Positions 1-7,002 are shown, counted from the first letter of the stretch. The stretch: DNA of 7,002 nt from Marinilabilia sp. UBA5340 (GCA_002411085.1 DHQK01000264.1:1-7002); one strand, 5' to 3'. Notes: a model not told the origin generated them from the sequence alone. Translations and numbers: made by a program.

Positions 1-926
1 ACATTATCCGGTGAGTCGACATAGAAGGTAAGAGATTCTTCAGTCCATAAAAGGCCGTAGATATGAAAAGCCTCTTCTGCAGTAGGCAAAGACATGCTGC
101 TACCACTTCCATTGCCACCTGACCCTGCTGTTGTGTGTACTGTAGAATGAACAATATCAGGCTGATACCCCACATATTCCATGATATCGATTTCACCACA
201 TGCAGGCCATCCAACTTGTCCTAAATTAGAACCAAGCATCCATATTGCAGGCCAGACACCGGTTCCGGAAGGCAGTTTCGCACGAATTTCAATCCGTCCG
301 TAAGTAAATTCCTGCTTGTTCATTGTGACCATACGGGTTGAGGTATAAGAGCCTCGTTCTTTATTGTCATTCTCTTTTCTGGCTGTGATGACCAACTTAC
401 CATCAGTAATTTCAACGTTGTCACCATCGGTGTAGTATTGCAATTCATCATTACCCCATCCCCAGTCGCCGGTTCCGATTTCAAAAGTCCAATTCGACTT
501 GTTAACAGACGAACTGTTAAATTCATCAGACCAGATTAATCCTCCGGGAACAGTATAATCAGGATCATCAGCGTCAATAGTGACAATTTTAGTCATCGTT
601 TTTGTATCAGCGATACTATTCAGGGGGCCCCAAATAGTTAAAGTGACTTCATATTCACCTTTTAAAGGATAATAGACCGTTTGTTCCTGATCCTTATCTG
701 TACTTTTTCCTGTGGATTGACCATTGCCAAAGTCCCATTCCACATATAAATAATCGCCTGATGACAAATTGGTAAGAACAATATTATTCGGATTTTGTGA
801 ATCAACTTCAATGGAGAAATCAACACGATAATCTTCCTGACTCTCTTCGTCTTTACTACAGGACAAAAATGCAGGGATGATTAATGAAATAATTAACAAT
901 TTAACGCCAAACCGTAACCTATCCAT
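1..926 (-). CDS. PKD-GH16 surface lipoprotein, laminarinase-like endo-beta-1,3-glucanase (C-terminus beyond window)
   Basis: Predicted retaining endo-glucanase of family GH16 that cuts beta-1,3-glucan outside the cell. Visible are 308 codons, running off the left edge. Residues 1-22 form a lipoprotein signal peptide ending FLS before Cys23. The following SKDEE resembles the Bacteroidota lipoprotein export signal, so the enzyme probably faces outward. Residues about 35-118 are a PKD domain with the WDFGNG motif at 64-69. GH16 starts near 130 (WSDEFN). Key segments are NELQYYT (159-165), a Trp-rich GVWPAIWMLG stretch (223-232), and the catalytic signature GEIDIMEYVG at 244-253. There Glu245 is the expected nucleophile, Asp247 the assisting residue and Glu250 the acid/base. 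The extra Met between the second and third acidic residues is the beta-bulge form typical of laminarinases and lichenases, not of kappa-carrageenase-type active sites shared by fewer members. The ATG at 924-926 is chosen because it gives the signal peptide; the next Met in frame is residue 111. The gene lies 111 bp after the PKD lipoprotein, behind a hairpin. The rest of GH16 and any C-terminal binding module are not visible. GH16 assignment is firm; laminarin specificity is inferred. Confidence 0.93.
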   Translation of the reverse strand, partial: MDRLRFGVKLLIISLIIPAFLSCSKDEESQEDYRVDFSIEVDSQNPNNIVLTNLSSGDYLYVEWDFGNGQSTGKSTDKDQEQTVYYPLKGEYEVTLTIWGPLNSIADTKTMTKIVTIDADDPDYTVPGGLIWSDEFNSSSVNKSNWTFEIGTGDWGWGNDELQYYTDGDNVEITDGKLVITARKENDNKERGSYTSTRMVTMNKQEFTYGRIEIRAKLPSGTGVWPAIWMLGSNLGQVGWPACGEIDIMEYVGYQPDIVHSTVHTTAGSGGNGSGSSMSLPTAEEAFHIYGLLWTEESLTFYVDSPDN

Positions 927-964
927 CTCAAAAAAAATTAGTTGCGTGTGAAAGAAAAGCAGGG

Positions 965-998
965 AAAAATGGAAAGTGGAGAATTCACTCCACTTTCC
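965..998 (-). terminator. Putative intrinsic terminator or attenuator between the binding-protein and GH16 genes
   Basis: Positions 971-981 (GGAAAGTGGAG) and 988-998 (CTCCACTTTCC) are perfect 11-bp inverted arms around a 6-nt loop. On the minus strand the hairpin is followed by A and then five Ts (965-969), as expected for Rho-independent termination. On the plus strand it is followed by TAAAAATAC, so it is oriented for minus-strand transcripts. It starts about 40 bp after the stop codon of the upstream gene and ends about 40 bp before the GH16 start. The T-run is short, so partial termination, or a role in protecting the 3' end of the upstream mRNA, is also possible. Confidence 0.7.
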
Positions 999-1037
999 TA
1001 AAAATACAGGTTCTATCTGTGCAGATAATTATCCTGC

Positions 1038-2498
1038 TTATTCATGAAATTCAAAATCATCGAAGAAGAAAATACCTCCTCCATCATGACCTTCGGTACC
1101 GAATTGAATCACGATCTTGTTGTAATCCTCACGGTCAGCCACATTACTGAAGTCAAAGGTCAATTCGATCCATTTTCCTGTTTCCAGACCAGTTTCCAGA
1201 ATTTCAGTCTGAGTTTCCCATGCACTTCCACCCAAATCATTGTTTTGGAGTTTCACCGCAATAGAAGCCTGAAGTTGGTTGTTGGCAATCCATTCGCCTG
1301 CAACATTATTCTCAGTAATATAATCGTTGTAGGATGGGATGAATACCTGCAGTGAAATCTTATTCTGAGTAGTAAGATCGAATTTGTAATCTTCGGCTAC
1401 ATACGAAATATTAGAATAAAACTCACCGGCTTTCTTCTCATAAAGATATACATAGTCAGACTGATTTCCATTGAAGGGAGCAGGATTCTGATAGTGTGCA
1501 TTGGTGCGGTCACCCATGGCTTCAGTAGCAAATACTACAGATGGGGTTTCACTTTCAAAATCTTCGCTCAACGGATTGGCCTCAAGCGGTAATTCCGGTT
1601 CTTCAGGTTCCACATTCAACTCTTCAGGAATCAAACGGTAATACCACGCATTGCCAGGCTCTACAGTACTCTGAGCACGCAAATACATCTCGTTCTCTGA
1701 GATAGAAAGAATCTTGTAGGTGGAAGTACCTGCATAATGTCCCAAAAATGCTCCGTCACTGAGAATCAAGGTTGAGTCAGAAGTCACCAGACTAAAATTA
1801 TAGCTGGCATTGGGAGCATATTCCACATCAAAATCACCAGCAGGTGGTACTACAGCATTGGTATATCCCTGACCAGCAAGATCATCAACACCAGCCTGAT
1901 TGGTATAAATAAAACCATTGTTTTCCCAGATCATTTCAACACCTACCTGCTTAAAAGTAAACACATTGGTGTAGAGTGAAGACTCCAGTTTGTCATTGAC
2001 ACCGGCATTCCACCAATCTGCTGACATAGACTCCGCGGGGCCAACACCGAAGTGACCACCATTGTATTGGTCAAACACCCATGTTTTTCCTTCAGCATTG
2101 TCGGCACCACCTGTCAAGGCGGTATAAAGCGGATTTTGCAACAATGACAAGTCATCTTCTGCCACTTCAATTGTTTTGGTCACAGAAGCAGCACCACCAT
2201 CAGTAACCAAAGTCATGGTCACATCATACGATCCTGCGAAGGGATACTCACTGGTTGCTGATTGACCTTGACCACTGGCACCATTGCCAAATGTCCAGGT
2301 TGCAATACCGGGACGATCAGTAGTATTGTTAAAGGAAACCACATTGGGCTGATCGGCCTTGGGACTGACGGAGAAACTCAACTGCTCTGACTGGGGAGCA
2401 GTTCCCAAATCATAGTCGTCAAATTCCTGAGGTTCACAGGCTACAAACAGCAATGAAGCCATCGCCATTATGATTCCTGTTTTCAATATATTTTTCAT
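1038..2498 (-). CDS. PKD-domain lipoprotein, putative surface glycan-binding protein (SusE/F-position)
   Basis: A 486-residue non-catalytic lipoprotein, probably holding glycan at the cell surface for the SusC/SusD pair. I chose the ATG at 2496-2498 because it directly opens a classic signal peptide (MKNILKTG, hydrophobic core, FVAC with Cys21). An ATG 24 bp upstream (2520-2522) would add eight charged residues and is less likely. After Cys21 comes an acidic stretch (EPQEFDDYD). Residues about 39-112 form a PKD domain with WTFGNG at 68-73 and YPFAGSYDV at 85-93. Residues about 115-292 form a second, beta-rich domain whose end (TYKILSISENEMYLRA, then AWYYRLIP) recalls lipocalin-like folds of Bacteroidota; this is a weak resemblance. 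A Pro/Glu linker (about 297-306) leads to a C-terminal beta-sandwich-like domain (308-486) ending FFFDDFEF, the look of a carbohydrate-binding jelly roll. By my count the mature protein has about 72 Asp/Glu and 18 Lys/Arg. No catalytic motif is seen. It follows susD by 47 bp, the usual place for such binding proteins. The ligand is inferred only from the adjacent GH16. Confidence 0.87.
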   Translation of the reverse strand: MKNILKTGIIMAMASLLFVACEPQEFDDYDLGTAPQSEQLSFSVSPKADQPNVVSFNNTTDRPGIATWTFGNGASGQGQSATSEYPFAGSYDVTMTLVTDGGAASVTKTIEVAEDDLSLLQNPLYTALTGGADNAEGKTWVFDQYNGGHFGVGPAESMSADWWNAGVNDKLESSLYTNVFTFKQVGVEMIWENNGFIYTNQAGVDDLAGQGYTNAVVPPAGDFDVEYAPNASYNFSLVTSDSTLILSDGAFLGHYAGTSTYKILSISENEMYLRAQSTVEPGNAWYYRLIPEELNVEPEEPELPLEANPLSEDFESETPSVVFATEAMGDRTNAHYQNPAPFNGNQSDYVYLYEKKAGEFYSNISYVAEDYKFDLTTQNKISLQVFIPSYNDYITENNVAGEWIANNQLQASIAVKLQNNDLGGSAWETQTEILETGLETGKWIELTFDFSNVADREDYNKIVIQFGTEGHDGGGIFFFDDFEFHE

Positions 2499-2545
2499 AT
2501 CTGTTTTTCTTTTATGATCCATAAATTAGAAACAATAATCAGGGA

Positions 2546-4078
2546 TTAATAACCTGTGTTTTGCTCCAGTTTAAATTCACCTGAAGTTCGGTCAATTTCT
2601 GACTGAGGAATAGGCAGGTATTTTTTGTGATCTTCCCATGTCCTTACAGAAGAGTATTCTTCAATATTTTCAGTCAGCTGATTGGCATCTCCCCAGCGTA
2701 CCAGATCCCAGAAACGCATTCCTTCACCGATAAATTCCCGGCGACGTTCCAGCTTAATATTTTCTTCAGTAGCAGGAAGAGAAACAAAATTGTCATTCAT
2801 GGCGCGCTTACGCACTTCGTCCAGGCACCACTGTGCAGTAAGCCCTTCGACAGGGGCCACTCCGTGCATACCCATCAATTCGGCTGCATTCAGCAGCGTT
2901 TCAGCATAACGGAAAATCCGAAGATTATTTTCGTAGTTCAAATCTGCAGTGTAGGGAGCATCATTATACTCTTCACGAGCAGCATACTTTGCCATAAACA
3001 AGCCGGTATTCTGAAAACGCGGGGTATATGTACCATCCTCGAATTGATTTACGGAAGCGGCCAGACGCTCATCTCCATCTTCAAATAAGGAAGGAATAGC
3101 AGGACGAACAGGACCAAATCCCCATCCACCTTTGTATTCCTCTGATCCACTCAACAAATCAACACCGCTCAGTTCGTTAGGTGCAATAAAGGCCGGAAGG
3201 TTGGTTCCATACCCCTGCCAGGCAGCACCCCAGTCTTTACCCTCAGGAAGATGATTAATCTCAAAAATTGATTCATCACAAAACTCGCCATCACGTGGCC
3301 AGATGTCTGCAAAGTCAGGCATCAGCTCATAAGCACCACTATTAATGATTTCAGCCATATCGGCCAACACTTCAGCATAACGAGATTCATCCTGCTGATA
3401 CATCACCACACGGGCTTTGAGCATCATAGCGGCAGCACGTGTTGCGCGGCCATCTTCAGAAGCGCTTACACTCATTGGCAATTTGTCTCCTTCAATAGCA
3501 TAATCGAGATCTTCAATTAATTCATTGTAAATCTGATCAGCAGTATATTGCGGAGCCATGTAAGGCTCTGCGAGATCGTCCTCGAAATAAGGAATATTTC
3601 CCCAGAATTTCCACAACCAATGAACAAAATAAGCTCTAAGGTAACGGCCCTCAGCACTTAAACGTGCTAAGTCAGCTTCGTTCACATCTACTGCATTTTC
3701 TGTGGCAATAATGGCATTATTGGCACGACTGAGTCCGCTGTAATAGATATTCCACAATCCTCCGGGAAGCTCACGAGGTGAGGCATCCAACTGTGAAAGA
3801 CGGTATAATTGTGCCTGGTCACCGGCATCACCTCCACCTTTAAAGATATCATCAGAACGCAGATCGGACATCAATACGATACTGTTGTATTGATAATCGG
3901 CATAACTGTCGAAAAGAAGTATCTGGTAGGCTGAAGCAATATTTGCTTCAATAGCCCCTTTGGTTGCTTCTCCCCCTGCTTCCTGAGAATCGGTAGGATA
4001 AGCTGTCAGAAAGTCTTCACCGCAGGAAGAAAGTCCTACTAATGCGGCAAGAGCTACTGTTTTAATATATTTTATCAT
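2546..4078 (-). CDS. susD: SusD/RagB-family outer-membrane glycan-binding lipoprotein
   Basis: Complete 510-residue SusD-family protein, about the family's usual length. It forms the extracellular lid on the SusC barrel and binds oligosaccharide for import. The signal peptide ends GLSS before Cys19, followed by the typical GEDFLTAYPTDSQ opening. Family landmarks in order are the helix RYLRAYFVHWLWKFWGNIPYF region (145-165, TPR-like), KARVVMY (221-227), LRIFRYAETLLNAAEL (386-401), RRREFIGEGMRFWDLVRWG (445-463), YLPIPQSEID (487-496) and the terminal QNTGY. The start ATG at 4076-4078 gives the lipoprotein signal directly and lies 20 bp after the susC stop, so the two are almost certainly cotranscribed and form one SusCD complex. 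By my count the mature protein has about 85 acidic and 40 basic residues. The symbol denotes the family; starch is not the implied substrate. The neighbouring GH16 suggests beta-1,3-glucan. Confidence 0.96.
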   Translation of the reverse strand: MIKYIKTVALAALVGLSSCGEDFLTAYPTDSQEAGGEATKGAIEANIASAYQILLFDSYADYQYNSIVLMSDLRSDDIFKGGGDAGDQAQLYRLSQLDASPRELPGGLWNIYYSGLSRANNAIIATENAVDVNEADLARLSAEGRYLRAYFVHWLWKFWGNIPYFEDDLAEPYMAPQYTADQIYNELIEDLDYAIEGDKLPMSVSASEDGRATRAAAMMLKARVVMYQQDESRYAEVLADMAEIINSGAYELMPDFADIWPRDGEFCDESIFEINHLPEGKDWGAAWQGYGTNLPAFIAPNELSGVDLLSGSEEYKGGWGFGPVRPAIPSLFEDGDERLAASVNQFEDGTYTPRFQNTGLFMAKYAAREEYNDAPYTADLNYENNLRIFRYAETLLNAAELMGMHGVAPVEGLTAQWCLDEVRKRAMNDNFVSLPATEENIKLERRREFIGEGMRFWDLVRWGDANQLTENIEEYSSVRTWEDHKKYLPIPQSEIDRTSGEFKLEQNTGY

Positions 4079-4098
4079 AACTGATTCGATTTTTTATG

Positions 4099-7002
4099 TT
4101 AGAAAGTAATGTTCGCTCCAACTGAAATAGTCCTGGCCTGCGGATAAATACCACGGTCGATACCAATGGTAGTATAGTCACCGGAAGCAATCTCCGGATC
4201 GAAGCCATCATAATCAGTTAAAGTCAACAAGTTTTCAGCAGAAACGAAAAAGCGCAGGCGCTCAATGGCAACAGTCTGAAGAATCTGACTTGGCAATGAA
4301 TAACCAAGTTGAATATTTTTCAAACGAATGTAAGAACCATCTTTAATATAGAGTTCTGATGAACGCCAGTTACCATTGGGATTTTCTCTGGTCATCCTTG
4401 GCAACCAGTTTGAAGTACCTTCACCAGTCCAACGATCCAGAATCCATGATGGACGGTTCATTGCTGGCACATCACCACGAATTGAGTAATCGAAAATATC
4501 GTTTCCATAAGCTCCCTGGAAGAACATGCTAAGGTCAAAGTTTTTCCAGTCAGCATTGATATTCAGACCAAATGTCCAGTCAGGCATTCCTTTACCTATC
4601 TTGGTACGGTCAGCATCATCTATTTTTCCATCAGGACCTCCATCCTCAGCACCAGCAATATCCATAAAACGCACATCACCAGGTTGAGCATTCTGTCCAT
4701 AAGCCTGGTTGTAAGCAGCAGCTTCTTCTGCATTCTGGATAATGCCGTCAACTCTATATCCGTAGAAATAAGGAAATACCTCACCGTTTTCACCTTTCAC
4801 ATAAGCTCCTACACCAGCTGCTCCTGCATCTTCATAAATCTGTTCTCCAGACTCATTACCCATGTCGATGAGTTTGTTCTGCAAATAGGAAGCATTCAGC
4901 CCTACATTGTAATTTAAATCACCAAAATTACCTTTGTGATTCAATTCAAATTCGAGACCACTGTTTTCCATGTCACCGGCGTTTGCCAAAGGAGCACCTT
5001 TACCAACATAAGCAGGTATGGGCTGATCCATTAACATACCGTTGGTGGTTTTCTTAAAGTAATCGAATCCGAATACAATAGCACTATTGAAAAAACGGGC
5101 ATCGAAACCAATGTCAATTTGTTCTGACTCTTCCCAAATCAGATCGGGGTTGGCAATGCGTGCAGGACTTGCACCATACTGCATTGTTGCAAAGTCGCCC
5201 GAACCAAAATAGTAGTTTTGGTTTCCGTCCATCAAAGAGGTATACGCGAAGTTCCCAATGCGCTCATTACCATTCTGTCCCCAGCTGGCACGAATCTTCA
5301 AATAATCAAACCAATCGGGACGTCCATCAAGGAAACCTTCATTGGTAACATTCCACCCCAAAGAAACAGAGGGGAAAATGGCCCATTTATTTTCAGGGCC
5401 AAAACGAGATGAACCATCCCGACGTACAGTACCCTGAATCATATATTTCTCGTCGAAGTTGTAGTCAATACGCCCAAAATATGAAGCCAAAGACTCTACC
5501 GAGAAACCTCCGGTTCCGCCGGCGACACGCTCATCATCACGGTCAGCCACTGCATAATTAATAACAGCTTTGTCGGGATTATTCTCCAACAAGTCGTAAT
5601 CATCACCATAAAGTTCACGCATAGAATATTCCTGAGCAGATTGACCAAGAAGAACCGTGAAATTATGACGATCATTGATCGATTTTGAATAGGTCAGTGT
5701 ATTCTCCACCTGCCAGGTAAAACCTCTGTGCATATTAGAATACACATGACTACGAGTCAATTCTTTTCCCTGAGTAGCCAAAAAATGTTCGAACTCATAT
5801 CCGTCACCGCCCCAGAATGCAAGATCCACTCCATAGCTGGACTTAAACTTTAAACCTTCAACCACATCCAACTCGGCCCAGAATGAAGAAACAATCTTGT
5901 CTGAATTGTCTTCGCTCCCAGTCGGTGCATCCAGCATACCAACAGGATTGGCAATTTCCTGAAATCCTGAAGGAGGAACAGAATAGACACGTCCTTCAGA
6001 ATCAGTTACTGCTGTAGGATGATCAGCAAGTACCTGATCCGGATCTGTTGCATATACAGGAACTAAGGGATTAAAAGTAATAGCACTTCCCAAAACTGAA
6101 CCATATTCTGAGTTGGTTTCAATGCCGGAAGAAACAATTCGTGAATAACCAGCATTCACACCAACCTTCAGATTGTTCAGGAAAGAACGGTCTGCACTAA
6201 AAACGTTGTAAGTATTATTGGCACGTACACTGTAACGATCATAATTGGAACGACCATAGTTACCTCCAACAATACCATCCTGGCTGAAATATCCAAAAGA
6301 AACAAAATAAGTGCTCTTATCATTTCCGCCACTGATGCTTACCTGGTGATTCTGTACAGGTGCATCATAGTAGAAAGTCTCATCCTGCCAATCGGTGCCT
6401 TCACCGGCACTGGCAATCTCTTCCTGAGAATAACGAGGAGCATTGCCATCATTCAGCAATGATTCATTCATAATAACCATATACTCCTTGGCATTCAACA
6501 CAGATTTCTTTTTCCATGGATTTTGCCATCCATAGGAAAAATCATAATTAATTTTGGCATCACCTGATTTACCTGATTTGGTTGTTACCAGGATTACACC
6601 ATTGGCAGCACGGGCTCCATAAACAGCTGCTGAAGCAGCATCCTTCAGAACTTCCACGGACTCAATATCAGTAGGATTCAGATAATTGATACCTCCACCC
6701 ACAGCCATTCCGTCCACAATATAAAGTGGATCGCTATTGTTGATGGTACCTACACCCCGAATACGAACTTTTGAATCAGCACCAGGTTGTCCGGAACTTT
6801 GTGTAATTTGAACGCCTGAGACTTTTCCCTTCAAAACATCCTCAATACGAGAAGGTTTGGAAGATTCTAAATCCTCTGCCGATACACTACTAATAGCAGC
6901 GGTAACCACACTTTTTTTCTGAACACCGTAACCAACTACAACCACTTCATCGAGATCTGTAAAAGCCTCGTTCATGGTAACATTAATGGTAGTCTGGTCA
7001 GC
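4099..7002 (-). CDS. susC: SusC/RagA-family TonB-dependent outer-membrane transporter (N-terminus beyond window)
   Basis: TonB-dependent barrel that imports oligosaccharides captured by SusD. Visible are 967 residues; the frame is open to the right edge. The first residues (ADQTTINVTMNEAFTDLDE) look like the end of the carboxypeptidase-D-like regulatory domain that precedes the plug in SusC proteins, so the Met at 6973-6975 is internal, not the start. About 100 residues (signal peptide and most of that domain) are missing. In visible numbering, DLDEVVVVGYG (16-26) marks the TonB-box/plug junction. The plug has VRIRGVGTINNSDPLYIVDG (79-98) and KDAASAAVYGARAANGVILV (120-139). Barrel landmarks are DGSSRFGPENKWAIFPSVSLGW (529-550, in part), an acidic Ca-loop-like segment PGDVRFMD...DGKIDDADR (774-799), SYIRLKNIQLGYSLP (890-904), and a C-terminal strand ending in Phe967, as expected for BAM-dependent barrel insertion. 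It is followed 20 bp later by susD. The symbol denotes the family; the substrate is inferred from the GH16 gene. No frameshift or internal stop is seen. Confidence 0.96.
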   Translation of the reverse strand, partial: ADQTTINVTMNEAFTDLDEVVVVGYGVQKKSVVTAAISSVSAEDLESSKPSRIEDVLKGKVSGVQITQSSGQPGADSKVRIRGVGTINNSDPLYIVDGMAVGGGINYLNPTDIESVEVLKDAASAAVYGARAANGVILVTTKSGKSGDAKINYDFSYGWQNPWKKKSVLNAKEYMVIMNESLLNDGNAPRYSQEEIASAGEGTDWQDETFYYDAPVQNHQVSISGGNDKSTYFVSFGYFSQDGIVGGNYGRSNYDRYSVRANNTYNVFSADRSFLNNLKVGVNAGYSRIVSSGIETNSEYGSVLGSAITFNPLVPVYATDPDQVLADHPTAVTDSEGRVYSVPPSGFQEIANPVGMLDAPTGSEDNSDKIVSSFWAELDVVEGLKFKSSYGVDLAFWGGDGYEFEHFLATQGKELTRSHVYSNMHRGFTWQVENTLTYSKSINDRHNFTVLLGQSAQEYSMRELYGDDYDLLENNPDKAVINYAVADRDDERVAGGTGGFSVESLASYFGRIDYNFDEKYMIQGTVRRDGSSRFGPENKWAIFPSVSLGWNVTNEGFLDGRPDWFDYLKIRASWGQNGNERIGNFAYTSLMDGNQNYYFGSGDFATMQYGASPARIANPDLIWEESEQIDIGFDARFFNSAIVFGFDYFKKTTNGMLMDQPIPAYVGKGAPLANAGDMENSGLEFELNHKGNFGDLNYNVGLNASYLQNKLIDMGNESGEQIYEDAGAAGVGAYVKGENGEVFPYFYGYRVDGIIQNAEEAAAYNQAYGQNAQPGDVRFMDIAGAEDGGPDGKIDDADRTKIGKGMPDWTFGLNINADWKNFDLSMFFQGAYGNDIFDYSIRGDVPAMNRPSWILDRWTGEGTSNWLPRMTRENPNGNWRSSELYIKDGSYIRLKNIQLGYSLPSQILQTVAIERLRFFVSAENLLTLTDYDGFDPEIASGDYTTIGIDRGIYPQARTISVGANITF

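Noticed and set aside
320..526. Minus-strand open frame of 68 codons inside the GH16 gene
   Set aside because: It is out of frame with the GH16 coding sequence, which has its PKD, GH16 and catalytic motifs in the other frame across the same bases.
1015..1026. Inverted repeat ATCTG-TG-CAGAT
   Set aside because: A two-base spacer is too small for a stable RNA loop, and five-base arms are expected by chance.
1021..1037. Palindrome GATAATTATC (1024-1033) with flanking GCA/TGC that pair across a one-base bulge, directly after the stop of the binding lipoprotein gene
   Set aside because: It is short, AT-rich and has no T-run after it; the perfect hairpin at 971-998 is a far better terminator. It could be an operator, but nothing else supports this.
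927..1037. Possible separate promoter for the GH16 gene
   Set aside because: I searched the minus strand for the Bacteroidota -33 TTTG and -7 TAnnTTTG elements at suitable spacing and found no convincing pair; the T-rich stretch just before the ATG alone is not enough.
1044..1355. Plus-strand open frame of 103 codons
   Set aside because: It lies wholly antisense to the binding lipoprotein gene, whose domains and signal peptide are clear; the plus-strand product has no recognisable domain or protein-like composition.
2520..2522. Upstream ATG as start of the binding lipoprotein
   Set aside because: It adds MDHKRKTD before a complete signal peptide; the ATG at 2496-2498 gives a normal lipoprotein N-terminus and leaves a 47-bp gap after susD.
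2627..3088. Plus-strand open frame of 153 codons opposite susD
   Set aside because: It is an antisense shadow of a conserved SusD region; no motif, signal or start context supports expression.
1..7002. CRISPR arrays, tRNA or rRNA genes, insertion sequences, or other mobile-element signatures
   Set aside because: No direct-repeat arrays, RNA gene signatures, transposase-like frames or terminal inverted repeats were seen; coding sequence fills nearly the whole window.

Overview
This window comes from a bacterium of the phylum Bacteroidota. It carries the core of a polysaccharide utilization locus (PUL). All four supported genes lie on the minus strand, so transcription runs from high to low coordinates: susC-like transporter (4099-7002, N-terminus outside the window), susD-like lipoprotein (2546-4078), PKD-containing putative surface glycan-binding lipoprotein (1038-2498), and PKD-GH16 glucanase (1-926, C-terminus outside the window). 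The phylum assignment rests on the SusC/SusD pair, on lipoprotein signal peptides followed by acidic residues, and on AT-rich start contexts without Shine-Dalgarno sequences. Two of the exported proteins are markedly acidic, which hints at a marine or saline habitat; that is inference only.

Layout: susC and susD are 20 bp apart. susD and the PKD lipoprotein are 47 bp apart if the signal-peptide start is used. These three very likely form one transcript. A 111-bp gap then precedes the glucanase gene. It holds a perfect 11-bp inverted repeat followed, in the direction of transcription, by a run of five Ts. This looks like an intrinsic terminator or attenuator that would lower expression of the enzyme relative to the uptake and binding genes. 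No promoter is recognisable in the window; the main one is presumably upstream of susC, beyond position 7002.

Function: the best substrate clue is the GH16 enzyme. It has an EIDIME-type catalytic signature and a laminarinase-like NELQYYT segment, pointing to endo-beta-1,3-glucanase (laminarinase-like) activity. The inferred scheme is that the surface GH16 cuts a beta-1,3-glucan such as laminarin, the PKD lipoprotein and SusD hold the glycan and its oligosaccharides at the outer membrane, and the SusC barrel imports them using TonB energy. No regulator, GH3, GH17 or inner-membrane transporter is visible; if present they lie outside the window.

I do not see a previously undescribed system. The layout matches a known PUL type. 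The parts most worth a second look are the unassigned middle and C-terminal domains of the binding lipoprotein, the intra-locus hairpin, and the related PKD modules in the binding protein and the enzyme.
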